From positions 1 to 8,240 of the forward strand of contig SKGU01000358.1 of NCBI GenBank assembly GCA_007117255.1: a stretch of 8,240 bases of DNA. Reading direction: 5' to 3'. A program made the translations under genes and the position numbers. The notes under the pieces are model-generated. The model was not told where the DNA came from. It did no database searches and was given only the letters and a program-made list of their open reading frames with translations. Source of the stretch: Natronohydrobacter sp. GTDB taxonomy: Bacteria > Pseudomonadota > Alphaproteobacteria > Rhodobacterales > Rhodobacteraceae. Shown here piece by piece: positions 1 to 6,798 of this stretch (position 1 is the first letter of the stretch; each line of letters begins with the position of its first letter).

Positions 1-45
1 CATGCGGCGGTCGAGTTTGTACTTGGCAGACGTGCGTTTGGTCAC
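1..45 (-). CDS. rpsD: 30S ribosomal protein S4, N-terminal 15 codons only (cut by window edge)
   Basis: Only the start of the gene lies in the window. The minus strand reads GTG followed by codons for TKRTSAKYKLDRRM, which I recognise as the conserved start of alphaproteobacterial S4 (typically MTKR-(T/A)-AKYK-x-DRRM). S4 is a primary 16S rRNA-binding protein that nucleates assembly of the small ribosomal subunit, and in some bacteria it represses its own translation. The GTG start (43-45) is fixed by a strong Shine-Dalgarno AAGGAGA at 52-58, six bases upstream. The frame is open to the window edge. In alphaproteobacteria rpsD is usually a single-gene unit outside the large ribosomal clusters, which agrees with its own promoter here. 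The family call rests on 15 residues, but these are distinctive. Confidence 0.88.
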   Translation of the reverse strand, partial: MTKRTSAKYKLDRRM

Positions 46-184
46 GGCTGATCTCCTTCATTATGGCCCGGATGCGGGCGGATGGAAGGGCGTTGTCCTC
101 TCCCGTTTCCGGGCGACAGGCTGCCTCTTGCGAGGGCCCCCAACACCAATGCAAAGCCGGGGCGCATGGTTTGCCCCCCGGATG
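46..184 (-). promoter_or_regulatory. Structured 5' leader of rpsD with several small hairpins
   Basis: Between the predicted start of transcription and the GTG of rpsD lie about 140 bases without a plausible ORF. Read on the minus strand they can form, in order: an imperfect GC-rich hairpin (181-157, arms CCGGGG.../...CCCCGG); CCTC-GCAA-GAGG (135-124), a GNRA-tetraloop hairpin; TGTC-n-CCCG-GAAA-CGGG-nnnn-GACA (118-94), a second GNRA-tetraloop hairpin with an internal loop; and GCCCG-CATC-CGGGC (79-66), ending seven bases before the Shine-Dalgarno core. The base pairing is seen directly. A role in S4 autoregulation is inference, based on the known self-repression of S4 in Escherichia coli and Bacillus through differently structured leaders. 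The first hairpin could instead help terminate the upstream Hint gene. Confidence 0.4.
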
Positions 185-190
185 TCGCGG

Positions 191-218
191 CTTATACAGC
201 GCGCGCTGGTCGTGTCAA
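191..218 (-). promoter_or_regulatory. Sigma-70-type promoter for rpsD
   Basis: On the minus strand TTGACA (218-213) is followed after exactly 16 bases by TATAAG (196-191). This is a perfect -35 hexamer, a near-consensus -10 (five of six) and an acceptable spacing, so transcription would start near 184. It lies just after the stop codon of the Hint gene and points at rpsD, consistent with a strongly expressed ribosomal protein gene having its own promoter. No mapped start site was available to confirm it. Confidence 0.65.
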
Positions 219-234
219 TGTCATTCGCGTTCTG

Positions 235-1269
235 TCAGGCCGCAAGAAGGGCGGCTTCGCCCGATGTCAGGCAGCGGCGTGCGGCTGGCCCGTAGCTGTC
301 GGGTTTCAACACCCAGTCGGTCGAGACCTGAGACAGCGCGCGGCGATGCTGGCGCAGAGTTTGCGCAGGCGCAAGGGCCGGGTGAAAGCTTTCGGTTGGA
401 ACACCATTGGCGTAGATGATCTGATGTGCCTCGAACAAGAGATGCACATAGGTCACGCCGTGCAATGCGGGGTCTGGGGCAATCGTGTGGTAATTGACCA
501 GATCAGAGGCGCGGGCAAATACTTCGTCGGAATTGAACAGCGCCCGCGCCCTGGCCCCGCTGACCACGATGCGATGTGCAGGCGAGACGCAAAGATCATC
601 CCCCGGCATGCCTTGCAGCAACGCGTTGCGGCGCAAGCGGATCGGGCGCAGGGCAGGGTGCTGGCGCAAGGCCAGACCAGACAGTGTTGTCTGCCCCACC
701 CACAGCACAGGCTGCGGGCCATTGTCGCGCGTCACCACCCTGTCACCTGTCTTCAACTGCGCGATGGGAACAGCACCGGAGGGGGTTGAAACCAGCGCAT
801 CGGCGGTGAAGCAGATCACATCCTGCGCGGCGGGCGCTGTCGTCGCTTTGGTATCGATCTGGCAGGCCGTGACCCAGTGGAGCTTGCCCTGAAGCGGTAC
901 AGGCCCGTCAAAGGCCACGATCCAGCCCGAAGTCTGCGCGACCAGGCGGGCCACATAGAGCGTTTCGCCATCGGTCAGCACAAAGCCATTCGCGGGCGGG
1001 GTTTTCAGCGTGTCAAAGGCCGGGGGCGGGCTGCATTCACCGGTTAGGCGTTCTGCGATCCCACGCGCGCGGTCGCGCAGTTGCGTCTCGTCGCAGCCGG
1101 AAGTCAAGGGCAGCACAGAAGGCGCACCATCAAGACGCAGCCCTGTGCCATGCCACATCCAGCTTGCGCCCACACGCAGCCAGCTTGGGTCCAGCCCGGA
1201 TACGCCATCGGTTTCGGTCTGGTCCCAACGCAGCGCAAAAACGCCGCTTAGCGGTGATATGTGTGTCAT
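235..1269 (-). CDS. Hint (Hedgehog/intein) domain protein, stand-alone, 344 aa
   Basis: The C-terminal half is a Hint_2-type domain, related to the self-processing domains of inteins and Hedgehog proteins. It begins with ICFTADALVSTPSG, the putative nucleophile being Cys153 preceded by I152. It continues with GDRVVTRDNGPQPVLWVG (175-192), VSPAHRIVVSG (228-238, putative block-B His232) and ends with HQIIYANGVPTESFHP (282-297). After it comes a short tail with SYGPAARRCL and GEAALLAA, which recurs in Rhodobacterales members. Residues 1-150 match nothing I recognise. They contain short beta-rich stretches and a proline-rich piece near 80-92, with no calcium-binding repeats or clear signal peptide. 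I chose ATG 1269 over an in-frame ATG at 1320 because AGAGG lies five bases upstream and the earlier 17 residues look non-coding. Whether it splices, cleaves or modifies anything is unknown; many bacterial Hint proteins have only predicted activity. It is not coupled to the regulator gene upstream. Confidence 0.85.
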   Translation of the reverse strand: MTHISPLSGVFALRWDQTETDGVSGLDPSWLRVGASWMWHGTGLRLDGAPSVLPLTSGCDETQLRDRARGIAERLTGECSPPPAFDTLKTPPANGFVLTDGETLYVARLVAQTSGWIVAFDGPVPLQGKLHWVTACQIDTKATTAPAAQDVICFTADALVSTPSGAVPIAQLKTGDRVVTRDNGPQPVLWVGQTTLSGLALRQHPALRPIRLRRNALLQGMPGDDLCVSPAHRIVVSGARARALFNSDEVFARASDLVNYHTIAPDPALHGVTYVHLLFEAHQIIYANGVPTESFHPALAPAQTLRQHRRALSQVSTDWVLKPDSYGPAARRCLTSGEAALLAA

Positions 1270-1334
1270 GCCTGCCTCTGCTCTGCTGCTTTTTGCGCAG
1301 CTTATGCACAGATCAAACACCAGTTTGGCTGTTA

Positions 1335-1350
1335 TGCCAAGAGCTTGGCA
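1335..1350. repeat. Perfect 7-2-7 inverted repeat upstream of the Hint gene
   Basis: TGCCAAG-AG-CTTGGCA is a perfect dyad with seven-base arms, in the 127-base gap between the response-regulator stop (1397) and the Hint start (1269). A further TTGGC lies at 1325-1329, exactly ten bases from the equivalent position in the dyad, so three TTGGC/GCCAA half-sites sit on a one-helical-turn spacing (1325, about 1335, 1345). On the minus strand the left arm supplies TTGGCA, a possible -35 element, 17 bases before TTTGAT, a poor -10. It could be an operator for the Hint gene promoter or a weak, T-tract-less terminator after the regulator gene. There is no T-run on either strand, which argues against a classical terminator. 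Confidence 0.4.
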
Positions 1351-1396
1351 GAATACTGCAGATCATGTGATGCGCGGATGCCGCAGCATGTGGCTG

Positions 1397-2050
1397 TCAG
1401 CACAGCCCTTGCGACCGCGCCACCATCGCCGCTTGCGTGCGATTGCTGACCCCAAGCCTGCGGTAGAGTGTCTTGACATGCAGCTTGATCGTCGGCTCGC
1501 TGAGACGCAACTGACGGGCAATTTCCTTGTTGGTGCGTCCCAGACACAGGGCCTCAAGCACCTCTTTCTCGCGCAGCGTCAGGGATTCTGCCAGATTGGA
1601 CACCGAGCCCGGCTGCGTGGGCGCGCTGCGCTCGAAGGTCAGGAATTCAGGTTCGATCATGAAATCCACCGGAACATAGCGTTCACCAAGGATCATGAAC
1701 CTGATCGCGTTCAGAAGAGAGTTTGCATGCATGGATTTGTGCAAGAAGCCGCGAATCCCCAGCTGAAGCGCCTGTGTGACCACATCACGCGGGGCAAAGC
1801 CGGAAATGAGGGCAACAGCGGGCGCGTTGTCCATGCCAAGAATAGCTTGCAAACCGTCGAGGCGTTCCATCCCCGGCATTCCGTAATCCAGAAGCACCAG
1901 ATCAAAGGGCTCAGAACGCGCAAGCATGTCCTGTGCCTCATTGATATCGCCGACAGAGACGATTTCTATGTCGTCCTGCTGCGCAAGGAATGTGCTGAGC
2001 GTGTCGCGCAGCAATTGATGATCATCCGCCAGTAATATTCGCATCGACAT
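1397..2050 (-). CDS. LuxR/NarL-family response regulator, 217 aa
   Basis: This is a two-domain DNA-binding response regulator. The receiver (about 1-120) shows the acidic pair D9-D10, phosphoacceptor D55 in LVLLDYGMPG, S83 in the switch position and K105 in FLHKS. The output domain (about 153-213) is a complete LuxR-type helix-turn-helix: LTLREKEVLEAL, then GRTNKEIARQLRLSEPTIKLHVKTLYRRLGV split over the recognition region, then NRTQA. The length is normal for the NarL/FixJ group. The start is ATG 2050, inside the end of the upstream kinase gene (29-base overlap); a second in-frame ATG at 2044 gives almost the same protein. The ribosome-binding site is weak, so translational coupling to the kinase is likely. 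It should be the transcriptional output of that kinase, by direct phosphotransfer from its HisKA histidine. Target genes cannot be read from the window. The stop codon is clean and no T-rich terminator follows. Confidence 0.93.
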   Translation of the reverse strand: MSMRILLADDHQLLRDTLSTFLAQQDDIEIVSVGDINEAQDMLARSEPFDLVLLDYGMPGMERLDGLQAILGMDNAPAVALISGFAPRDVVTQALQLGIRGFLHKSMHANSLLNAIRFMILGERYVPVDFMIEPEFLTFERSAPTQPGSVSNLAESLTLREKEVLEALCLGRTNKEIARQLRLSEPTIKLHVKTLYRRLGVSNRTQAAMVARSQGLC

Positions 2051-4934
2051 GGGCCGCCGCCTGACTGGTGTGTTTCCGTCGCAAGACCGCGTCGAGAAGT
2101 ACAGCTACAATCACAGCTTCGGTAACAGGTTTCCGAAGAACAGAGATAAACTCAGAATGCGCAGACTTTGTTGCGTTTTGCAACGGCGCTGCGCCTGTTG
2201 CAAGGATGATCGGCAAGTTTGGGCTTATGGCGTGAATTTTCTGGGCCAGTTTTTGCCCGGACATTGGCCCCATGTCATGATCCGTGATGATGACGTCCCA
2301 TTCCTCCGGGCTGTCGCGCACCGCGGCCAATGCGTCACGCGGGTCGATACAGCTTGCCACTTCGGCCCCGGCCGCACTGAGAAGCTGTGCGATACGCATC
2401 AATTCAGCATCGTCGTCATCGACAAGCAGAATATGGCACCCCGTCAGCGGCGCCGCACCTTGCGCGCGCGGCCTTGCGATATCGGCGCGCGCGTCAGCCA
2501 TTTCTGCGCATACGGGCCAGAAAACCTGAACCTTTGTTCCGTGATCGCGCTGCGAGGTGATACGAATGGCACCAAGGTTCGAGGTCAGGATATCGGCCAC
2601 GATACTCAATCCCAACCCAACCCCGTTCTGGCCCTTGGTGCTGAAATAGGGCGTGAACATCATTGCTTTCTCGGCATCATCAAGCCCTGCACCGGTATCC
2701 GTGATTTCTATCACGGCATATTCCAGCCCTGGTGTGATCTGGCCGATATCAATGTCTGGCGCCGTGTCCAGCGCGCGCGGCGGGTGCAGTCTGAGGGTGA
2801 TTTTATCCATAGGCTCTGCGGTTGCGCGCAACGCATCGCGTGCATTCAACAACAGGTTCAGCAAGACCTGCATGATTCCGGTTCTGTCGCCTATGACAGC
2901 GACCGGGTTGTCGGGCAAGTCCAGTTCCAGCCGGGACTTGTTGCCCAGACTTGGGCGAACAAGTTCAGCCGCCTGTTGCACCAACGGGCGCAGGTCGAGC
3001 AGGTTTCGGGTTGTGCGGCGCTGGCCAAGCTGGGACAGGTTCGTGACAAGCGCCTGTGCCTGTGTGGCAGCGGCATCAATGCGTTCAAGCGCGCGCCTTG
3101 CCTTCGGGCGTTGCGCAGGCCGGAGCGTCTCGATCACACCCGAAATCACTGCGAGGACATTCGCGACATCATGGGCGAGCCCGCCAGCCAGTTGCGCGAC
3201 AAGCTGGCGGCTTTGTGCGATCTGCAACTGCTCGCGCAGAAGGGCCTGATCCCGCTCGGCAATTTTTCGGGCCGTGATATCATGCGAGATGAACAGAAAA
3301 CTGCCATCTTCCTGCACCGAGATCGAAATATCGAAATGGCGTTCATCCGTGTCGATATCGGACAGGTTGATTTCGCCACGCCAGACCCCATCAGCGTAAA
3401 GCTGTGGTAGCATGCCCACCAATTGGCGGTTAAACCCGTCAGGGCTGATATCGTGCCATGAGAGCGTATCGGCGGGCGTGCTCTCAGGGATGTTCAGGAA
3501 GCTGCGCAAGGCGAGATTCATATATGCCACTGTGCCATCGGGCTGAATGATCGCGATCCCTTCGCTGAGGGCGTTCATGGCACTGGAACGGTCGCGTAGC
3601 GCGCGTGTTTCGGCCAATATATGAGCCGTGACATCTGTGCCAACGACCATGAACCCCTGAACCGTGCCATCGGCATCTGTCAGCCTTTGGACGTTCAGTG
3701 ACACCCAATAGGGAATGCCGGCCTTGCTGGCTGCTTGTACATCTTCATGGATATCATCGCCGGCGCCTAGTTTCGCGCAGAGCGCCTCGGCGCGGTCGGG
3801 ATCGTACCGCGCGAGGCCAAGGATCTCGCTGGGTCGTTTGCCCATTGCTTCTTCCAGCGTGTAGCCTGTGCGGCGGGTGCTGGCCGGGTTAACCCAAGTC
3901 ACATAACGATCCGCATCGGTCAGGAAAATAAGGTTTGTTGACAGTTCCGCCACGCGCCCCAGCTGTCGCATATGCATATCCTGCCGGTGGCTTTCTGTCA
4001 CTTCGCGCACAACAAAAATATACCCGTTGCGCCGGGGGGAATGGGCGTGCCCTTTGGATGTTGCATGTAATGCGTAGTGCTTTTCCTGATCTTCGATCAT
4101 CAGCGAATAGACGAAAGTTTCCGACCAGCCCGATTCGTCCACCTGCGCCATGGCCTTGCGACACATCGCGGCGACATGCGGCGGCATCAAGTCTTCTGGC
4201 GGTTTTCCGATCACTTCCACCGGGGTCAGCGCCAGTGTCATCGGCGCACTTTGATGAAAAGAGGTGATAAGCCCGTTGCGGTTGGTTTCGACCAGCAGCT
4301 CCGGCATGGTATCCACCATCGCGCTCAGGCGTTCATTGGCGGCACGCAGATCAGCCTCTGTCTGTCGCTTGTGCCTGGTCAATTCGCAGGCCTGCAACGC
4401 GAAGCCAAGCGTTGCGGCAAATCCTTGCAGATACGTCGCATCACTGGCCGAAAAGAGCCGCTTGGCCCGGCAGAAATCCATACCGGTAAGTCCAGCAAGC
4501 TGCCGGTCCTGCCAGATCGGCACTGCAATCAGTGATTTGACCTCCTGCCCCTGCAGCATCGCGCGCAGGTCCGAACCGGCGGGTACGGCTGCGATATCAT
4601 GCAGCAGCAGCGCGCCATGCGTGTTGAACGCTGTCCAGAATTGTTCAGCGATAGCGTAAGGCGCTTGCTGCAATTCACCTTTCAGAGCGCGGATGCCGGG
4701 CGCGCACCATTCATGGGTGTTGCGCAGATACAAGGGGTCAGTGAACTTGAAAACATAGGCCCTGTCCGCTCCGAAAACGCCACCAATCAGGGCCAGAGCA
4801 TCCTCGATACGGCCATCGATATCGGGGGTGTCGGCCTGCGACAGCATGGTCTGTGCCTTCGTCATACACTCAAGCATGTTCATCGCAGCTTCTGGGGCCT
4901 GTACAGATGGCTGCCGATGCAAGCTCGCGTTCAT
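2022..4934 (-). CDS. Soluble hybrid sensor histidine kinase: GAF-PAS-PAS-PAS-HisKA-HATPase-REC, 970 aa
   Basis: The domain order is clear from motifs. A GAF-like region covers about 36-183 (VKSLIAVPIWQDRQLAGLTGMDF). PAS-like regions lie at about 203-315, 326-437 (WVNPASTRRTGYTLEEAMGKRP, ending VVGTDVT) and 450-557 (IIQPDGTVAYMNLA, ending FISHDIT). The HisKA box is GGLAHDVANVLAVISG with phospho-histidine H588. The ATPase has an N-box at 693-702 with N697, a G1 box DTGAGLDD at 746-753, an F-box FTPYFSTKG at 760-768 and a G2 box GVGLGLSIV at 771-779. The receiver (about 833-950) has D839-D842, phosphoacceptor D885, T913 and K935. There is no membrane segment or signal peptide, so it is cytoplasmic. 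The second PAS lacks the Cys-containing LOV motif, so it is not a LOV photosensor; ligands are unknown. ATG 4934 is preferred because AGGAAG lies eight bases upstream; the longer frame needs a TTG at 4955. It overlaps the regulator gene by 29 bases. Confidence 0.94.
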   Translation of the reverse strand: MNASLHRQPSVQAPEAAMNMLECMTKAQTMLSQADTPDIDGRIEDALALIGGVFGADRAYVFKFTDPLYLRNTHEWCAPGIRALKGELQQAPYAIAEQFWTAFNTHGALLLHDIAAVPAGSDLRAMLQGQEVKSLIAVPIWQDRQLAGLTGMDFCRAKRLFSASDATYLQGFAATLGFALQACELTRHKRQTEADLRAANERLSAMVDTMPELLVETNRNGLITSFHQSAPMTLALTPVEVIGKPPEDLMPPHVAAMCRKAMAQVDESGWSETFVYSLMIEDQEKHYALHATSKGHAHSPRRNGYIFVVREVTESHRQDMHMRQLGRVAELSTNLIFLTDADRYVTWVNPASTRRTGYTLEEAMGKRPSEILGLARYDPDRAEALCAKLGAGDDIHEDVQAASKAGIPYWVSLNVQRLTDADGTVQGFMVVGTDVTAHILAETRALRDRSSAMNALSEGIAIIQPDGTVAYMNLALRSFLNIPESTPADTLSWHDISPDGFNRQLVGMLPQLYADGVWRGEINLSDIDTDERHFDISISVQEDGSFLFISHDITARKIAERDQALLREQLQIAQSRQLVAQLAGGLAHDVANVLAVISGVIETLRPAQRPKARRALERIDAAATQAQALVTNLSQLGQRRTTRNLLDLRPLVQQAAELVRPSLGNKSRLELDLPDNPVAVIGDRTGIMQVLLNLLLNARDALRATAEPMDKITLRLHPPRALDTAPDIDIGQITPGLEYAVIEITDTGAGLDDAEKAMMFTPYFSTKGQNGVGLGLSIVADILTSNLGAIRITSQRDHGTKVQVFWPVCAEMADARADIARPRAQGAAPLTGCHILLVDDDDAELMRIAQLLSAAGAEVASCIDPRDALAAVRDSPEEWDVIITDHDMGPMSGQKLAQKIHAISPNLPIILATGAAPLQNATKSAHSEFISVLRKPVTEAVIVAVLLDAVLRRKHTSQAAAHVDANITGG

Positions 4935-5126
4935 GGGGCATACTTCCTTTGGCAAGATATCAGATTGGCGTAAATTCGGTGCAGTCCTGCGTGCGTGAGA
5001 ATGATATCGCGCATCCTTTTTGGACGATAGGGCCTGAATTCAACAAGAAAGCGTGACAGACAGACTGGTTTTCCGGGGCTTGACGCTCTATTTTGCCCGA
5101 AATTGCTACGAGCAGGGAATGGGCAC
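4935..5126. promoter_or_regulatory. Divergent intergenic region between the kinase and map genes
   Basis: These 192 bases must hold the promoters of both the leftward kinase-regulator pair and rightward map. On the plus strand TTGACG (5080-5085) is followed after 17 bases by TTGCTA (5103-5108). This is a fair -35 with a poor -10 and would leave map a leader of only about a dozen bases. For the kinase direction I see no convincing pair of hexamers, though the Shine-Dalgarno AGGAAG at 4943-4948 is good. Two GATATC sites (4956-4961 and 5003-5008) are simple palindromes of uncertain meaning. No ORF, strong hairpin or terminator was found. Confidence 0.35.
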
Positions 5127-5939
5127 TTGGACGAAAAGCACGACGGTCGCACGACACGGGACGGTATCCGCATTCACGAGGCTGCGGATTTTGCCGGGAT
5201 GCACAAGGCCGGGCAAGTGGCGGCGCGCATCCTCGACGAGATTGCCGAACATGTCTTTCCGGGCCAGACCACTGAAGAAATAGACCGCATCATCACTGAC
5301 AAGGTTGCCGCCGCCGGGGCGCAATCAGCCACCATCGGCTATCGTGGATATCAGCATGCCAGCTGCATTTCGGTCAATCATGTGGTGTGCCACGGGATTC
5401 CCGGTGCCAAGACGCTGAAGCCGGGCGATATACTGAACATTGATGTCACAGTGATCGTGGATGGCTGGTTTGGTGACACATCGCGCATGTATGTTGCTGG
5501 AGATGTGCCGCGCAAGGCCGAGCGGCTGATACAAGTAACCTATGACGCGCTGATGCTGGGGATCGAGGCCGTGCGCCCCGGCAACACATTCGGCGATATC
5601 GGCCATGCGATACAGGCCTATGTTGAAAGCCAGCGCATGTCGGTGGTGCGTGATTTCTGCGGGCATGGGCTGGGGCGGGTGTTCCATGCTCCGCCCAATG
5701 TGCTGCATTACGGGCGCGCAGGGCAGGGGCCGCGGCTGGAAGAGGGGATGTTCTTCACCATCGAGCCTATGGTCAATCTGGGGCGGCCGGAAACCAAGGT
5801 GCTGGCTGATGACTGGACAGCGGTAACGCGTGACAAGTCGCTATCGGCGCAGTTCGAGCATTCCATCGGGGTGACAGCGACGGGGTTCGAGATTTTCACC
5901 GCGTCTCCGTCAGGCCGATTTCATCCGACATGGGGGTAG
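5127..5939 (+). CDS. map: Type I methionine aminopeptidase, 270 aa, TTG start
   Basis: This cytosolic metalloprotease removes the initiator methionine from nascent proteins whose second residue is small. All the expected ligands and the substrate-side histidine are present: H89 in VCHGIPG, metal ligands D106 (LNIDVTV) and D117 (FGDTSRM), H180 (FCGHGLGRVFHAPPN), E213 (FTIEPM) and E244 (QFEHSIGVT). The length fits the family, and the N-terminus MDEKHDGRTTRDGIRIH matches the usual Rhodobacterales form. No ATG is usable: the nearby ATG at 5119 is out of frame and the first in-frame ATG (5199) would remove the conserved GIRIH segment. I chose TTG 5127, with AGGGA (5114-5118) eight bases upstream, over TTG 5103, which has no ribosome-binding site. 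The 3' end overlaps the convergent BrkB gene by 44 bases. Confidence 0.95.
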   Translation: MDEKHDGRTTRDGIRIHEAADFAGMHKAGQVAARILDEIAEHVFPGQTTEEIDRIITDKVAAAGAQSATIGYRGYQHASCISVNHVVCHGIPGAKTLKPGDILNIDVTVIVDGWFGDTSRMYVAGDVPRKAERLIQVTYDALMLGIEAVRPGNTFGDIGHAIQAYVESQRMSVVRDFCGHGLGRVFHAPPNVLHYGRAGQGPRLEEGMFFTIEPMVNLGRPETKVLADDWTAVTRDKSLSAQFEHSIGVTATGFEIFTASPSGRFHPTWG

Positions 5940-6798
5940 CGGGCGCTGATGCGCGTGTATTGGCATTCACCCCTTCCAGTGTCGCGTTCAGAATGCCGCC
6001 CAGAAGCACCGCATAGGCCGAGATATAGAACCACATGAGCAGCGCGACCACTGCGCCGATCGAGCCGTATATTTCATTATAGTCACCGAAATTGCTGAGG
6101 TAATATGAAAACCCGGCGGATGTTGTGACCCACAGTGTTACGGCCAGTGTCAGACCGGGAAGCATGGTGGCATGTGACGGGTCTTCGCGGTTCGGCCCGA
6201 TACGGTAGAACACCCAGATCCATCCTGCCACCAGCCCCAGTGTGACCGCCCAACGCGCCACATCGAGCAGTATTGAACTGGTCCCGATCAGTGGAAACAG
6301 CGTCAATATCACGGGCAGGATCAACACCGACAGCAGTGCGACCACACCTGCGACCAGCATGCCCAGCGTGATTACCAGCACCCGCATCGCATGGGGTAGC
6401 CCTTTGCGCCTGGGCGTGCCGTGAATGGCATTGATCCCGATCAGCATGGCATCCACGCCGCGTCGTGCCAGAAACAGCGCGATAAGAACCGATATGAGCG
6501 AGGTCCAGCCCAGAATGCCATCATTGGCCCAGACAAGCCGCGTGATCTGGTTTTGCAGCAAGGTGTAGGCGGCTGGCGGGATCAGATCTTCAATAAAGCT
6601 GACTTGATCCCGCAAAACCAGCGGGTCAGCAAAAAAACCGAGAACTGAAATCAGTGCAGCTATTCCGGGAAACAATGCGAGCAAGGCAAAAAATGCGACA
6701 CCCGCCGACAGCAACCCGATATTGCGCGCATTCATCGCATGATAGAATTGTCGGCTAAACCGAAAGAAGCGGATAAACCGTGAGGTCTGATGATTCAA
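5896..6798 (-). CDS. YihY/virulence-factor BrkB family inner-membrane protein, about 300 aa
   Basis: This polytopic membrane protein of the YihY/BrkB (formerly 'ribonuclease BN') family has no firmly established biochemical role. Six hydrophobic stretches are visible, at roughly 27-58, 95-111, 139-170, 180-200, 212-235 and 245-271. The family hallmarks are the N-terminal NARNIGLLSAGVAFFALLALFPG region and the C-terminal YGSIGAVVALLMWFY...LLGGILNA region. The reading frame extends to an ATG at 6849, but its first 17 residues lie inside the H-NS gene and look unlike the family. I prefer TTG 6798, which overlaps the H-NS stop as TTGA and has GGAAG ten bases upstream; the length then fits relatives. 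The four-base overlap implies co-translation with the H-NS gene. The 3' end is antisense to the last 44 bases of map. The family call is secure; the start is less so. Confidence 0.9.
   Translation of the reverse strand: MNHQTSRFIRFFRFSRQFYHAMNARNIGLLSAGVAFFALLALFPGIAALISVLGFFADPLVLRDQVSFIEDLIPPAAYTLLQNQITRLVWANDGILGWTSLISVLIALFLARRGVDAMLIGINAIHGTPRRKGLPHAMRVLVITLGMLVAGVVALLSVLILPVILTLFPLIGTSSILLDVARWAVTLGLVAGWIWVFYRIGPNREDPSHATMLPGLTLAVTLWVTTSAGFSYYLSNFGDYNEIYGSIGAVVALLMWFYISAYAVLLGGILNATLEGVNANTRASAPATPMSDEIGLTETR

Noticed and set aside
157..181. GC-rich hairpin as an intrinsic terminator for the Hint gene
   Set aside because: The stem is imperfect, only a short CTTTG follows instead of a T-tract, and it lies downstream of the rpsD promoter, so a strong terminator here would silence rpsD.
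82..789. Long plus-strand reading frame (235 codons) over the rpsD leader and the Hint gene
   Set aside because: It is the antisense shadow of the Hint gene, shows no recognisable domain and is rich in Arg/Gln/Cys as expected for an off-frame in GC-rich DNA.
1010..2035. Plus-strand frame of 341 codons opposite the Hint and regulator genes
   Set aside because: It spans two minus-strand genes with clear domains and the gap between them, and its translation resembles no family.
2049..3410. Plus-strand frame of 453 codons opposite the histidine kinase
   Set aside because: The minus-strand frame carries every kinase and receiver motif; the plus frame has many Cys and Arg with no domain and no ribosome-binding site.
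3690..3900. Second PAS region of the kinase as a LOV blue-light sensor
   Set aside because: The NPA...TGY part is LOV-like, but the segment that should contain the flavin-binding Cys reads GKRPSEILG, with no Cys.
5325..5708. Minus-strand frame inside map
   Set aside because: It is the antisense of a fully conserved methionine aminopeptidase core, with no sign of independent coding.
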